Part shown: piece after piece, positions 8,732 to 18,169 of the stretch
Numbering within the stretch: position 1 is the first letter of the stretch
Layout: each line of letters opens with the position of its first letter
Program-made: the position numbers and the translations under genes
Assembly: GCF_025717515.1 (NCBI RefSeq)
Contig: NZ_JAJIRN010000009.1
Coordinates: forward strand, 310,001-374,000
Reading direction: 5' to 3'
Source of the DNA: Roseateles oligotrophus
Lineage (GTDB): Bacteria > Pseudomonadota > Gammaproteobacteria > Burkholderiales > Burkholderiaceae_C
Length of the DNA stretch: 64,000 nt
The notes under the pieces: model-generated
Databases searched by the model: none
What the model saw: only the letters and a program-made list of their open reading frames with translations
Told to the model about the DNA's origin: nothing

Positions 8732-9717
8732 GCCAGGTCACCATCCGCGATATCGCGGAGGCCACTGGCCTGTCGATAGGTACGGTGTCGCGTGCGCTGA
8801 AGAATCAGGCCGGCATGACCGAGGTGACGCGCAACAAGGTGCGCGAGGCGGCTGCGCGGCTGGGCTACGACGTCTCGCAACTGAAGAAGGGGCGCATCCG
8901 GCGCATCGCCTTCTTGCTGCATAGCCAGCACAACACGCTGGCCTCCAGCCCCTTCTTCTCCCCGGTGCTGCATGGCGCCGAAGAGGCCTGCCGGCGCGAG
9001 GGCATTGCGCTGTCCTTCATCGTCGTCGGTCCCACGGAGCCGGTGCTGGAGCAGGTCCGGGTGCACCAGCCCGACGCGATTCTTTGCGCCGGATTTTTCG
9101 AACCGGAGGTGCTCAGCACGCTGATGCTGACGGGCAAGCCGATGGTGCTGGTGGATATGCACCGGCGCGGTTTTTCGTCGATCAATCCGGACAATGCGTT
9201 GGGCGGTTTCCTCGCCACGCGCCATCTGCTGCGCAGCGGTAAACGCCGCATCGCAATGTTGTCCGGCTCGCCGGCGCATTACAGCATCCAGCAGCGCAAC
9301 CGCGGTTTTCGCCGTGCGCTGTTCGAGGCCAGGGTCCATGCCGACCCCGATCTCGAACTCATCATCCCGACCATGGGTGAGGGCGACGAAGGGGTTGTCC
9401 TCGCCATGCGCAGCCTGCTCGACAGCCCCAAGCCGCCCGACGCCGTGTTTTGCTACAACGACAGCACCGCCTTGGTGGCCATGAAAACCTGCCTGAGCGA
9501 GGGTTTGAAGATCCCCTACGACATCATGATCGTCGGCTTCGACGATATCAGCAGCGCCGCCGTCGCCGTCCCGCCGCTGAGCACGGTGCGCGTGGACAAG
9601 GAGGCGCTGGGCGCCGCCGGCGTCGAGCTGTTGCTGCGCATCAGGCCCGATGAGCCCCCCACCGAGATGACCCTCCCGGTCGAAATGATCGTGCGCGAAA
9701 GCAGTTGCGACGAATAG
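8728..9717 (+). CDS. LacI-family transcriptional regulator
   Basis: A 329-residue LacI/GalR repressor. The helix-turn-helix is at residues 2-48 (TIRDIAEATGLSIGTVSRAL), followed by a periplasmic-binding-protein-like effector domain (PDAVFCYNDSTALVAMK, IVGFDDI). The start is a GTG at 8728 preceded by GGGGAAG; no in-frame ATG gives the HTH. It is the first long gene of the operon with the AGE epimerase 37 bp downstream, so it probably autoregulates and controls the glycan genes, with a mannose-type sugar as likely effector (inference). Palindromes at 8495-8511 and 8630-8641 are candidate binding sites. Confidence 0.92.
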   Translation: MSQVTIRDIAEATGLSIGTVSRALKNQAGMTEVTRNKVREAAARLGYDVSQLKKGRIRRIAFLLHSQHNTLASSPFFSPVLHGAEEACRREGIALSFIVVGPTEPVLEQVRVHQPDAILCAGFFEPEVLSTLMLTGKPMVLVDMHRRGFSSINPDNALGGFLATRHLLRSGKRRIAMLSGSPAHYSIQQRNRGFRRALFEARVHADPDLELIIPTMGEGDEGVVLAMRSLLDSPKPPDAVFCYNDSTALVAMKTCLSEGLKIPYDIMIVGFDDISSAAVAVPPLSTVRVDKEALGAAGVELLLRIRPDEPPTEMTLPVEMIVRESSCDE

Positions 9718-9754
9718 GCCGGCCAACGGCGCGCACATAACCCACTACTTCACC

Positions 9755-10996
9755 ATGTCAAATTTCCCCGACTTTCGCTCTCGGGCGGTGCTGCTCGCCC
9801 ACGCGCAGCACAGCATGAGCTTTTACCACCCGCGCTGCATCGATCCGCGCGGCGGCATGTACCACTACTTCAAGGACGACGGCAGCGTCTACGACGCGCA
9901 GCATCGGCATCTGGTCAGCAGCACGCGCTTCGTGTTCACCTATGCGATGGCTTACCGGACTTTCAATGACCCGAGCTATCTGGACGGCCTCAAGCATGCG
10001 CTGCGCTTCCTGCGGGAGACCCACCGCGACCCGGTTCATGGCGGCTACAGCTGGCTGCTGATCCGGCGTGGTGATCAAGCCGGCGGCGGGTGCGAAATCG
10101 TTGACGGCACGCAGCATGCCTACGGCCAAGCCTTCGTGCTGCTGGCCTATGCGCATGCGCTGATGGCCGGTCTTGAAGAGGCCCGCCCATGGATCGCCGA
10201 GACTTTCGAGCTGATGGAGCAAAGCTTCTGGGATGCTCAGGCCGGCCTCTATGCCGACGAGGCCAGCCAGGACTGGCGCGTGCGCTCGAGCTACCGTGGG
10301 CAAAATGCCAATATGCATGCCTGCGAGGCGCTGCTGGCGGCGCACCAGGCCACCGGCGAGGCGCGCTATCTGGAGCGCGCCTACACCCTGGCTTTCAACA
10401 TCACCCAGCGCCAGGCCGAGCGCTGCGGCGGCCTGATCTGGGAGCATTACGACACTGACTGGCAGCCGGACTGGCAATTCAACATCAATGACCCGGCCAA
10501 CCTGTTCCGCCCCTGGGGCTACCAGCCCGGCCATTTCACCGAATGGGCCAAGTTGCTGCTGCAACTGGACGCACGCGCTGGCCTTCTCGGCAAGGACTTG
10601 AGCTGGGCGCTGCCGACGGCCGAGCGGCTGTTCCGGGTCGCGGTGGAAAAAGGCTGGGACGGCGAGCATGGCGGCCTGTGCTATTCGATCGCACCCGACC
10701 TTACTGTCTGCGATGCGGACAAATATTTCTGGGTGCAGGCCGAGAGCACGGCCGCCGCGGCCATGCTTGCGCAGCGCACCGGCGATGCCTTTTACTGGGA
10801 TTGGTACCAGCGCCTGTGGGAATACAGTTGGGCCCATTTTGTCGACCACGAGCAGGGCGCCTGGTACCGCATCCTGGATGGGCAAAACCGCAAGCTCAGC
10901 GACGAGAAGAGCCCCGCCGGCAAGGTCGACTATCACACCATGGGTGCCTGCTACGACATCGTGGCCGTGCTGGATGGAGACGAGCGCCATGGATGA
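9755..10996 (+). CDS. AGE-family epimerase/isomerase (probable D-mannose isomerase)
   Basis: A 413-residue cytoplasmic (alpha/alpha)6-barrel protein, the same length as E. coli YihS, of the N-acylglucosamine 2-epimerase superfamily. YRGQNANMHACEALL (residues about 182-196), WEHYDTDWQPD and PGHFTEWAKLLL match the YihS/mannose isomerase pattern. Members interconvert mannose and fructose or epimerise GlcNAc/ManNAc. The next gene encodes a PfkB sugar kinase and overlaps it by 8 bp, so mannose to fructose followed by phosphorylation is the simplest reading. Epimerase activity on GlcNAc remains possible. Confidence 0.85.
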   Translation: MSNFPDFRSRAVLLAHAQHSMSFYHPRCIDPRGGMYHYFKDDGSVYDAQHRHLVSSTRFVFTYAMAYRTFNDPSYLDGLKHALRFLRETHRDPVHGGYSWLLIRRGDQAGGGCEIVDGTQHAYGQAFVLLAYAHALMAGLEEARPWIAETFELMEQSFWDAQAGLYADEASQDWRVRSSYRGQNANMHACEALLAAHQATGEARYLERAYTLAFNITQRQAERCGGLIWEHYDTDWQPDWQFNINDPANLFRPWGYQPGHFTEWAKLLLQLDARAGLLGKDLSWALPTAERLFRVAVEKGWDGEHGGLCYSIAPDLTVCDADKYFWVQAESTAAAAMLAQRTGDAFYWDWYQRLWEYSWAHFVDHEQGAWYRILDGQNRKLSDEKSPAGKVDYHTMGACYDIVAVLDGDERHG

Positions 10997-11915
10997 CGCG
11001 CCGCTGATGCTGTGCGCCGGCGAGGCGCTGACCGACCTGATTCATCAAGGCCAGGAACAATGGGTCGCCAGGGTCGGCGGCTCGGTCTGGAACGTCGCGC
11101 GCGCGCTGGCCGCTTTGGGCGAGCGCACCGCCTTCGCCGGAGCGATCAGCCGCGACCGCTTCGGCGACGAGCTCTGGGCCGCCAGCGAAGCCGTCGGCTT
11201 GGACCTGCGCCTGCTGCAGCGCATCGACCGTTCGCCGCTGCTGGCGATCGTCGAGCAGGGCGAGCCGCCGCGCTATTTCTTCGTCGGTGACGACAGCGCC
11301 GACCTGCACTTCGACGAGCAGGCTCTGCCCGACGGTTGGGCGGGCGCGCTGCGCTGGGCCCATTTTGGCGGCATTAGCCTGGCGCGCGAGCCACTTGCCT
11401 CGCGTTTGGTGGCCATGGCCGAGCGCCTGAAGGCCCAAGGCGTTGCCATCAGCTATGACCCCAATTACCGCAACTTGATGGACGAGCGCTACACGCCGAC
11501 ACTCCATCGCATGGCGGCGCTGGCCGATCTGATCAAGGTGTCCGACGACGACCTGCGCGGCCTCTTCCCCGGCCTCGAACCGGAGGCGGCGCTTGGCCGC
11601 TTGCGCGCGCTCAACCCGCAGGCCCTGTGCCTGCTGACCTGCGGCGGGCAGGGTGCCAGCTTGTTCAGCGGCGAGCAGCGTTGCGATGCGCGTGCGCCGG
11701 TGGTGGACGTGGTGGATACGGTCGGCGCCGGCGACGCCAGCGCGGCCGGCCTGCTCTACAGCCTCAGCCGCCACCCCGATCGCCCACTGCAAGCCCACCT
11801 CCACGCGGCCTTGGCCGCCGGATCCGCAGCCTGCATGGAGTCGGGTGCCACCCCACCTCGACCTTTGGCCATGGGCCAGTTGTTCAATCTCCTTCAAGAA
11901 GAGGTTTCATCATGA
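10989..11915 (+). CDS. PfkB-family carbohydrate kinase (probable fructokinase)
   Basis: A 308-residue ribokinase/PfkB-family kinase. VGGSVWNVARALAALG (about 29-44) is the N-terminal signature and DTVGAGDASAAG near residue 240 carries the catalytic Asp and anion hole. The start at 10989 overlaps the end of the epimerase gene; the frame is open further upstream but that part lies inside the epimerase gene. Its stop overlaps the GH47 start (ATGA). By context it should make fructose 6-phosphate from the fructose produced by the AGE protein. Other ketose or hexose substrates are not excluded. Confidence 0.85.
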   Translation: MDDAPLMLCAGEALTDLIHQGQEQWVARVGGSVWNVARALAALGERTAFAGAISRDRFGDELWAASEAVGLDLRLLQRIDRSPLLAIVEQGEPPRYFFVGDDSADLHFDEQALPDGWAGALRWAHFGGISLAREPLASRLVAMAERLKAQGVAISYDPNYRNLMDERYTPTLHRMAALADLIKVSDDDLRGLFPGLEPEAALGRLRALNPQALCLLTCGGQGASLFSGEQRCDARAPVVDVVDTVGAGDASAAGLLYSLSRHPDRPLQAHLHAALAAGSAACMESGATPPRPLAMGQLFNLLQEEVSS

Positions 11916-13348
11916 CGCAGTATTTCCCATCCTTGCGCCCAGCGCTGGTCTTGCCCGCCCGTCGTATCCTGAGCGGCCTGTGTGTGGCCTTGCTGACTGC
12001 GCTGCCACTGCAGGCCCAGGCAGCGCCCATGCCGGCCTTCAAGCCCGTGAGCGAGGCCGAGTCTGCTCAGCTGGCGCAGCGCGTGAAAGAAGAAGCCCGC
12101 CACGCCTGGCACGGCTACAAGCAATATGCCTGGGGCTATGACGCACTCAAGCCGCTGAGCAAGAGCGGCCATAACTGGTACAAGAGCTCTTTGCTGATGA
12201 CGCCGGTCGACGCGCTGAGCACCCTGCTTGTGATGGGTCTGAAGGAAGAGTCCGCCGAAGCCCGCGAGCTGATTGCCAGCCAGCTGTCCTTCGACCAGGA
12301 CATGCCGGTGCAGAACTTCGAGATCACCATTCGCCTGCTCGGCGGCCTGATCTCGGCCTACCAGCTCAGCGGCGATGCCCGCCTGCTGGCCAAGGCGGAA
12401 GACCTGGGAAGGCGCCTGTTGCCGGTGTTCGATTCGCCAACCGGGCTGCCCTACACCCATGTCAATCTCCGTACTGGCAAAGTGAGCGGCACCGTCAGCA
12501 ACCCGGCCGAGACCGGCACCCTGTTGCTTGAGTTCGGCATGCTGAGCCGGCTGACCGGCCAGCCGGTCTACTTCGAGAAGGCCAAGCGCGCGCTGGTGGA
12601 AACCTACCGCCGAGCTTCGCCGGATGGGGTGGTGGGCTCGGCCATCAATGTCGAGTCCGGCAAATGGGAGCGCACCGACGCACACATCGGCGGCGGCATC
12701 GATTCCTACTACGAGTACCTGTACAAATGCTGGCGCCTGTTCGGCGACAGCGAATGCAAGGCCATGTGGGACCACAGCATCGTCGGCGTTAACAAGGTGC
12801 TGGGCGAGGACACCAAGACCGGCTTTTGGTATGGCCATGCCGACATGAACACCGGCCGCCGCACTAAGACGCAATACGGCGCACTCGACGCCTTCATGCC
12901 GGCCCTGCTGGCCCTGGGCGGAGACATGAAGCGCGCTCGCAAGCTGCAGGAGTCCAATCTGCGCATGTGGCGCCTGCACGGCATCGAGCCCGAATCGATG
13001 GACTACCGGACCATGAAGGTGCTGTCCCCCGAGTACGCGCTGCGACCCGAAATCGTCGAGTCGGCCTATTACCTGCACCAGCTCACCGGCGACACCCGCT
13101 ACCGCGCCATGGGCCGTGAGTTCTTCGAGGATTTCGTGCGCCACTGCCGCACCGAGGCGGGCTATGCGGCGCTGAAGGATGTGCGGACCAAGACGCATGA
13201 GGACTCGATGGAGAGCTTCCTGTTCGCCGAGACCTTCAAGTACTTCTACCTGCTGTTCTCACCCAAGTCGGCGCTGGACTTTGATGCCGTGACCTTCAAC
13301 ACCGAAGCCCATCCGCTGCGCTTGCCGGCGCCGGCGCCGGCCCGCTGA
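11912..13348 (+). CDS. GH47 alpha-1,2-mannosidase, exported
   Basis: A 478-residue class I alpha-mannosidase. The start at 11912 overlaps the kinase stop (ATGA) and begins a signal peptide ending near residue 33 (LQAQAAPM). Family motifs are clear: FEITIRLLGGLISAYQLSGD, GGGIDSYYEYLYK, LRPEIVESAYYLHQLTGD, MESFLFAETFKYFYLLFS and FNTEAHPL, whose Thr ligates calcium in the family. GH47 enzymes trim alpha-1,2-mannose from high-mannose N-glycans; they are common in the eukaryotic ER and Golgi and less so in bacteria. It is followed 22 bp later by the GH92 gene, giving two alpha-mannosidases with complementary linkage preference. Confidence 0.92.
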   Translation: MTQYFPSLRPALVLPARRILSGLCVALLTALPLQAQAAPMPAFKPVSEAESAQLAQRVKEEARHAWHGYKQYAWGYDALKPLSKSGHNWYKSSLLMTPVDALSTLLVMGLKEESAEARELIASQLSFDQDMPVQNFEITIRLLGGLISAYQLSGDARLLAKAEDLGRRLLPVFDSPTGLPYTHVNLRTGKVSGTVSNPAETGTLLLEFGMLSRLTGQPVYFEKAKRALVETYRRASPDGVVGSAINVESGKWERTDAHIGGGIDSYYEYLYKCWRLFGDSECKAMWDHSIVGVNKVLGEDTKTGFWYGHADMNTGRRTKTQYGALDAFMPALLALGGDMKRARKLQESNLRMWRLHGIEPESMDYRTMKVLSPEYALRPEIVESAYYLHQLTGDTRYRAMGREFFEDFVRHCRTEAGYAALKDVRTKTHEDSMESFLFAETFKYFYLLFSPKSALDFDAVTFNTEAHPLRLPAPAPAR

Positions 13349-13370
13349 GCGCGGCAAGGAGACACCCGTC

Positions 13371-15803
13371 ATGCCCAAACACTCCCTTCACCCTTGCCGG
13401 GTCGGGCTGCTGAGCCTGCTCGCAGCACTCACGCTGCCTGTTCAGGCCGCAGCCGCAGCCGCTGCGCTGCCGGTCAACACCTTCATCGGCACGCAGGACG
13501 ACGGCAACACCTTCCCCGGTGCGTCGGCGCCGTTCGGCATGATTCAGGTCAGCCCGACCGGCGAGCATTACGCCGGTTGGCGCTACAACGACACCCGCAT
13601 CCGTGGCTTCGGCCACTCCTACTTGTCGGGCGCCGGCTGCTGGGAGCAGGGCGGGCAGCTGTCGGTGTTGCCGGTCACCGGACGCATCGGCCCCGGTGGT
13701 GATTTCGACACCGCCAAGGTCGGCAGCTTCGATCACAAGCGCTATGCCGCCGAGTTCACGCATGAAGGCGAGGTCGGCCAAGCGGGTTACTACAAGGTCA
13801 AGCTGAGCAGCTATGGCGGCATCACGGCGGAAGCCACCGCGCTGACCCGCGCGGCGGCCGAGCGCTACACCTTCGCCGCGAGCACGCCGACCGGTCATCT
13901 GCTGCTCAACCTCGGCCAGGCCAACGAGAAGCACTCGGTGGTCGGCAGCGAGCTGCGCGTGCTGGATGAGCGCAGCGTCGAAGGCAAGATCACCACCAAG
14001 AGCTTCTGCGGCGGCGCCCAGTACACGACCTGGTTCCGCATGGTCTTCGACCGGCCCTTTGTCGCCCACGGTATTTGGGACGGCGCCGGCGCTTGGCCGG
14101 GCGCCCGAGGCCCAAGCCACCAGGGCGAGGCGCGCCCGCATGGCGCCTGGCTGAGCTTTGATCTGAAGGACGGCCAAGCGGTGACGGCCGTCAGCGCGAT
14201 CTCGCATGTCGATGCCGAGGGCGCGCGCGTCAATCTGCGCGCCGACGGTGTGGCCGCCGGCGGCTTGCCGCTGAGTTTCGACGCTATGCGCACGCGGGCC
14301 CAGGCCGACTGGCAGCGCGAGCTGAGCAGCGTGCGCATCGAGGGCGGCAGCACCGACGATCGCACCGTGTTCTACACCGCGCTTTATCACTCGCTGCTGC
14401 AGCCGCTGACCGGCAGCGACGCCGATGGCCGCTACCGCGGCTATGACGATGCGGTACACAGCGCCAAAGGCTGGACCTATTACGAGTTCTTCTCGCTGTG
14501 GGATACCTACCGCACGCAGAACCAGCTGCTGGCGCTGCTGCGGCCAGAGCGTGCGCGCGACATCGCCAACTCGGTGCTGAAAATCCGCGAGCAGGGCGGC
14601 TGGCTGCCACGCTGGGGCTATGCCAATTTTGAGACCAACATCATGACCGGCGACCCGGTCACGCCCTTCTTGGTTGACTTGTGGCGCTTCGGTGCGCTCA
14701 AGGGTCGTGAGCAAGAAGCCTACGCAGCGCTGCGCGAGAACGCCTTCGGGGTGCCGCCGCACCGCATCCGTGCGCAAGGCCGGGCCGGCAACCCCAGCTA
14801 TCTGAGCCATGGCTATGTCCAGTACGACCGCGGCTTTTTTTCCAAGGGCATGGACGTCGACCCGCATCATGGCGCGTCGTCCACACTGGAGTATTCGCTC
14901 GCCGACGGTTCGCTGGCCTTGATGGCCAAGGCCCTAGGCCACAGCAAGGACGCCCAAGTGCTGGCCCAGCGCGGCCTGAACTGGCGCCGTGTCTGGGACG
15001 ACAGCGTGCTCGACGCGGCCACTGGCCAGCGCGGCTTCCCGCGCCCGCGCCGCCCGGACGGCAGCTGGTTCAGCGAGCTCAATGGCGGCTATGACCCGCG
15101 CTCCGAGCGCGGCTTCCATGAGGGCACCGCCTGGCAGTACCAATGGCTGGTGCCGCAAGACATCCCCGGCCTCGTCTCGGCCATGGGCGGACAGCCCCTG
15201 GCCGCCCAACGCCTGGACTTGTTCTTCGACTACGAGGCCTTGCTGGCCGACCCGGCGGCGGCGGTGCGCAAGTCCTGGGTGGTGGGCCCGTACAGCTATT
15301 ACAGCCAGTTCCGCTACAACCCGAATAACGAGCCCGACCTGCATGCACCGTGGGTCTATACCCTGATCGGCCAACCCTGGAAGACCACGACGGTGCTGCG
15401 CGCGGCGGAGACGCTGTTCGGCAACGCGCCCAACGGCGTCACCGGTAACGACGATCTCGGCACGATGTCGGCCTGGTATTTGTTCAGTGCGCTGGGCTTG
15501 TACCCCGACATGCCGGGCAGCGGGCGCTTCTTGTTGCACGCGCCGCGCTTCGCGGTCGCCGAAATCGACCTCGGCACAGGCCGCACGCTGCGCATCGAGG
15601 CGCCCGAGGCCAAGCCCGGCGAGCCCCGTTTCGTGAAGTCGGTGAGCTTGGGCGGCCGCAGCCTCAACAAGGTGTGGCTGGATTGGGAACAGTTGCAGTC
15701 TGCCGGCAGCTTGGCGTTTAAGCTCTCGGCGCAGCCGGATATCCAGGGTTGGGGCACGCGTGCCCGCGATCTGCCCCATCCACCCGGCGGGATGACACCT
15801 TGA
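13371..15803 (+). CDS. GH92 alpha-mannosidase, exported
   Basis: An 810-residue GH92 exo-alpha-mannosidase with a signal peptide (to about residue 30). [18 protein letters not shown] (45-62), [33 protein letters not shown] and the C-terminal [16 protein letters not shown] motif with its acidic pair are family hallmarks. GH92 enzymes are calcium-dependent and remove alpha-1,2, 1,3, 1,4 or 1,6 mannose; the exact linkage cannot be told here. It sits between GH47 and the sugar permease, 55 bp before the latter. With GH47 it should reduce a high-mannose glycan to the beta-mannosyl core. Confidence 0.94.
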   Translation: MPKHSLHPCRVGLLSLLAALTLPVQAAAAAAALPVNTFIGTQDDGNTFPGASAPFGMIQVSPTGEHYAGWRYNDTRIRGFGHSYLSGAGCWEQGGQLSVLPVTGRIGPGGDFDTAKVGSFDHKRYAAEFTHEGEVGQAGYYKVKLSSYGGITAEATALTRAAAERYTFAASTPTGHLLLNLGQANEKHSVVGSELRVLDERSVEGKITTKSFCGGAQYTTWFRMVFDRPFVAHGIWDGAGAWPGARGPSHQGEARPHGAWLSFDLKDGQAVTAVSAISHVDAEGARVNLRADGVAAGGLPLSFDAMRTRAQADWQRELSSVRIEGGSTDDRTVFYTALYHSLLQPLTGSDADGRYRGYDDAVHSAKGWTYYEFFSLWDTYRTQNQLLALLRPERARDIANSVLKIREQGGWLPRWGYANFETNIMTGDPVTPFLVDLWRFGALKGREQEAYAALRENAFGVPPHRIRAQGRAGNPSYLSHGYVQYDRGFFSKGMDVDPHHGASSTLEYSLADGSLALMAKALGHSKDAQVLAQRGLNWRRVWDDSVLDAATGQRGFPRPRRPDGSWFSELNGGYDPRSERGFHEGTAWQYQWLVPQDIPGLVSAMGGQPLAAQRLDLFFDYEALLADPAAAVRKSWVVGPYSYYSQFRYNPNNEPDLHAPWVYTLIGQPWKTTTVLRAAETLFGNAPNGVTGNDDLGTMSAWYLFSALGLYPDMPGSGRFLLHAPRFAVAEIDLGTGRTLRIEAPEAKPGEPRFVKSVSLGGRSLNKVWLDWEQLQSAGSLAFKLSAQPDIQGWGTRARDLPHPPGGMTP

Positions 15804-15858
15804 CGGGCTGTATGGCCGACCCCGCAAACAATTAGACCTAGATCAGGAGACAAACATC

Positions 15859-17130
15859 ATGGCAAACATGGCACCCAGCACCGCAAGCAGCGCGGCAAGA
15901 AACGCGGCGTCCGCCGCACTCCAGCAGGAAGGCGGCGCTGCCCAGAGCAACACCAGCCCGCTCGTCATCGTCACGATTCTTTTCTTCATGTGGGGCTTGA
16001 TCACCTCGTTGAACGATGTGCTGATCCCGCATCTGAAGGCGATCTACACGCTGAGCTATGTGCAGGCGATGTTGGTGCAGTTCTGTTTCTTCGGCGCCTA
16101 CTTCATCGTGTCGCTGCCGGCCGGCGCGCTGATCCGACGCATTGGCTACCAAAAAGGGGCGGTGGCCGGCTTGCTGATCGCGGCCGTCGGCTGCGCGCTG
16201 TTTTATCCCGCTTCGTCCAGCGGTTATGGCTTGTTCCTGTTCGCGTTCTTCGTGCTGGCCTCGGGGATCACCGTGCTGCAGGTGGCGGCCAACCCTTATG
16301 TGACGGTGCTTGGGGCCGCGCGCACGGCATCCAGCCGCTTGACGCTGACCCAGGCCTTCAACTCCCTGGGCACCACCATCGGCCCGGCCGTTGGCGGCCT
16401 GTTGATCCTGTCGGCCGTGGGTGCGACGGCCGATGTCGCAAGCGTGCGCGTCCCTTACCTGGGGCTGGCCGGTGCCTTGGCGCTGCTGGCCCTGTTGTTC
16501 TGGGCCGCCAAGCTGCCGCAGATCGCCGACAGCGACGATGTGGCGGTGGCCGGAGAGGGCCATGGTTCGGCCTGGGCGCATAAGCACCTGGTGCTGGGTG
16601 CCATCGGCATCTTCCTGTACGTCGGCGCGGAAGTCAGCATCGGCAGCTTCCTGGTCAACTTCCTCGGCGAGTCGCAGATTGCCGGCTTGGCACACGCCGA
16701 CGCTGCGCGTTATGTCAGCATTTACTGGGGCGGCGCGATGGTGGGCCGCTTCATCGGCTTTGTGGTGATGCGCGCGGTCAGTCCGGGCAAGACGCTGGCC
16801 TTCAACTCGCTGGCGGCAATAGCGTTGGTGCTGGCGGCCGTGTTTGGTCAGGGCAGCGTCGCGATGTGGGCCATCCTGGCTGTGGGCCTGTGCAACTCCA
16901 TCATGTTCCCGACCATCTTCAGCATGGCGCTGCATGGCCTGGGCAAGTACACGGGGCAGGGCTCGGGCATCCTGTGCATGGCCATCGTCGGCGGGGCCTT
17001 GGTGCCCTTTGCGCAAGGTGCGCTGGCCGATTCTTTGGGGGTGCAACTGTCCTTCCTGCTGCCGGCTGCCTGCTATACCTTCATCTTCTATTTCGGCGCC
17101 AAATACGCATCGATGTACGCGGCGCGTTAG
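15859..17130 (+). CDS. FucP/GluP-type sugar MFS permease
   Basis: A 423-residue major facilitator protein with about 12 membrane segments. [19 protein letters not shown] near residue 40 is the signature of the fucose/glucose/galactose:H+ symporter group, and [19 protein letters not shown] is also typical. A good ribosome binding site (AGGAG) precedes the ATG. It would carry the monosaccharides released by the exported hydrolases across the inner membrane; mannose is the likely main substrate, with glucose or GlcNAc possible. The ROK kinase follows after 23 bp. Confidence 0.9.
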   Translation: MANMAPSTASSAARNAASAALQQEGGAAQSNTSPLVIVTILFFMWGLITSLNDVLIPHLKAIYTLSYVQAMLVQFCFFGAYFIVSLPAGALIRRIGYQKGAVAGLLIAAVGCALFYPASSSGYGLFLFAFFVLASGITVLQVAANPYVTVLGAARTASSRLTLTQAFNSLGTTIGPAVGGLLILSAVGATADVASVRVPYLGLAGALALLALLFWAAKLPQIADSDDVAVAGEGHGSAWAHKHLVLGAIGIFLYVGAEVSIGSFLVNFLGESQIAGLAHADAARYVSIYWGGAMVGRFIGFVVMRAVSPGKTLAFNSLAAIALVLAAVFGQGSVAMWAILAVGLCNSIMFPTIFSMALHGLGKYTGQGSGILCMAIVGGALVPFAQGALADSLGVQLSFLLPAACYTFIFYFGAKYASMYAAR

Positions 17131-17153
17131 GCCAAGCGGCCCGATATTTGGCG

Positions 17154-18125
17154 ATGAAGCAGTCCAGAGATCTCGAGCCTGAAGCAGACGCTGCTCGATC
17201 CACTATTGCGCCGCGAGATGTGCTGCTTGCGGACATCGGCGGCTCTCACATTCGCCTGGCGAGGCATAGGCCAGGCGATGACTGCGAGTTGCTCGCCACG
17301 GTGCCGACACCGACGAAGGATTGGGGGCAATTCTGTGCCGCGCTCAGCGGGGCAGTTCGCGTGTTTGCGAAACCGTCGGCGGCCCTGTCCATCTCCATCG
17401 CGGGCGTCGTATCGCCGCAGACCGGCCAGTTGGTGGCGGCCAACATTCCCTGCCTGAACACCCGGTCGCTGGCCAAGGAGCTGGCGGCGCTGCTGGGTAT
17501 GCCCGTGGTGGTCACCAATGATGCGGATTGCGCGGCATTGGCGGAGGCTCGGGTGGGGGCGGGCGTCGGCCACGGCGTCGTGTTTTGTGCCGTCCTCGGC
17601 ACCGGTGTCGGGGGTGGGCTGGTCGTCGACGGGCGGCTCGTCCGGGGTGCGGGCGGCCTCACCGGCGAATGGGGGCATGGCCCCATCGTGAACGAGGCGA
17701 TGGTCCGGTCTGGCGATGGCCGCAGCGTCCGAGTGCCTCGATTCCGGTGCGGCTGCGGCATGAGCGGTTGCGCTGACACGGTCGGTGGCGCGCGCGGGCT
17801 GGAGCGGCTGCATGCCTTCTTGAGTCAGACCGATCTGAGCAGCCATCAGATTCTGGATGATTGGATGGCCGGCGAGCCCATGGCCCTTGCGACGGTTGCC
17901 GCCTATATCGAACTCATTTCGGGCCCGCTGGCACTCGTCGTCAACGTCACCGGCGCGAGCGTGGTGCCGGTGTGCGGAGGGCTGAGTCGATGCAGCGATC
18001 TCGTCAGCGCACTCGACGTGGCGGTGCGCAGGCAAATTCTGCGCAACAGCGACCGCGCCCTGGTCGTTCCAAGCCTGCTGAACGACCGGGCCGGTCTCAT
18101 CGGCGCCGCCTATGCGTACGCCTGA
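17154..18125 (+). CDS. ROK-family sugar kinase
   Basis: A 323-residue ROK kinase. The N-terminal phosphate loop is LLADIGGSHIRLA, the sugar-binding and catalytic Asp is in VTNDADCAALAE, GEWGHG binds sugar and zinc, and CGCGMSGC is the zinc motif CxCGxxGC. The start at 17154 is taken because the longer upstream frame overlaps the permease gene. No DNA-binding domain is present, so it is a kinase rather than a repressor. Glucokinase, mannokinase and GlcNAc kinase are all in this family; in this locus it would act on GlcNAc or glucose (inference). Confidence 0.88.
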   Translation: MKQSRDLEPEADAARSTIAPRDVLLADIGGSHIRLARHRPGDDCELLATVPTPTKDWGQFCAALSGAVRVFAKPSAALSISIAGVVSPQTGQLVAANIPCLNTRSLAKELAALLGMPVVVTNDADCAALAEARVGAGVGHGVVFCAVLGTGVGGGLVVDGRLVRGAGGLTGEWGHGPIVNEAMVRSGDGRSVRVPRFRCGCGMSGCADTVGGARGLERLHAFLSQTDLSSHQILDDWMAGEPMALATVAAYIELISGPLALVVNVTGASVVPVCGGLSRCSDLVSALDVAVRRQILRNSDRALVVPSLLNDRAGLIGAAYAYA

Positions 18126-18142
18126 TCTCACCTGATCTCACC
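18121..18142 (+). repeat. Tandem 10-bp repeat at the ROK/CutC junction
   Basis: CCTGATCTCA occurs twice head to tail, followed by CC. The first copy contains the stop codon of the ROK gene, and the second repeats a TGA 10 bases later. It looks like a small slippage duplication. Confidence 0.8.
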
Positions 18143-18169
18143 CGAATAGACGAGCGAGCGAGCAAGCCG

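Noticed and set aside
13296-14870. A 524-residue open frame on the minus strand
   Set aside because: It lies wholly antisense to the GH92 gene, has no recognisable domain, and such long shadow frames are normal in GC-rich coding DNA.
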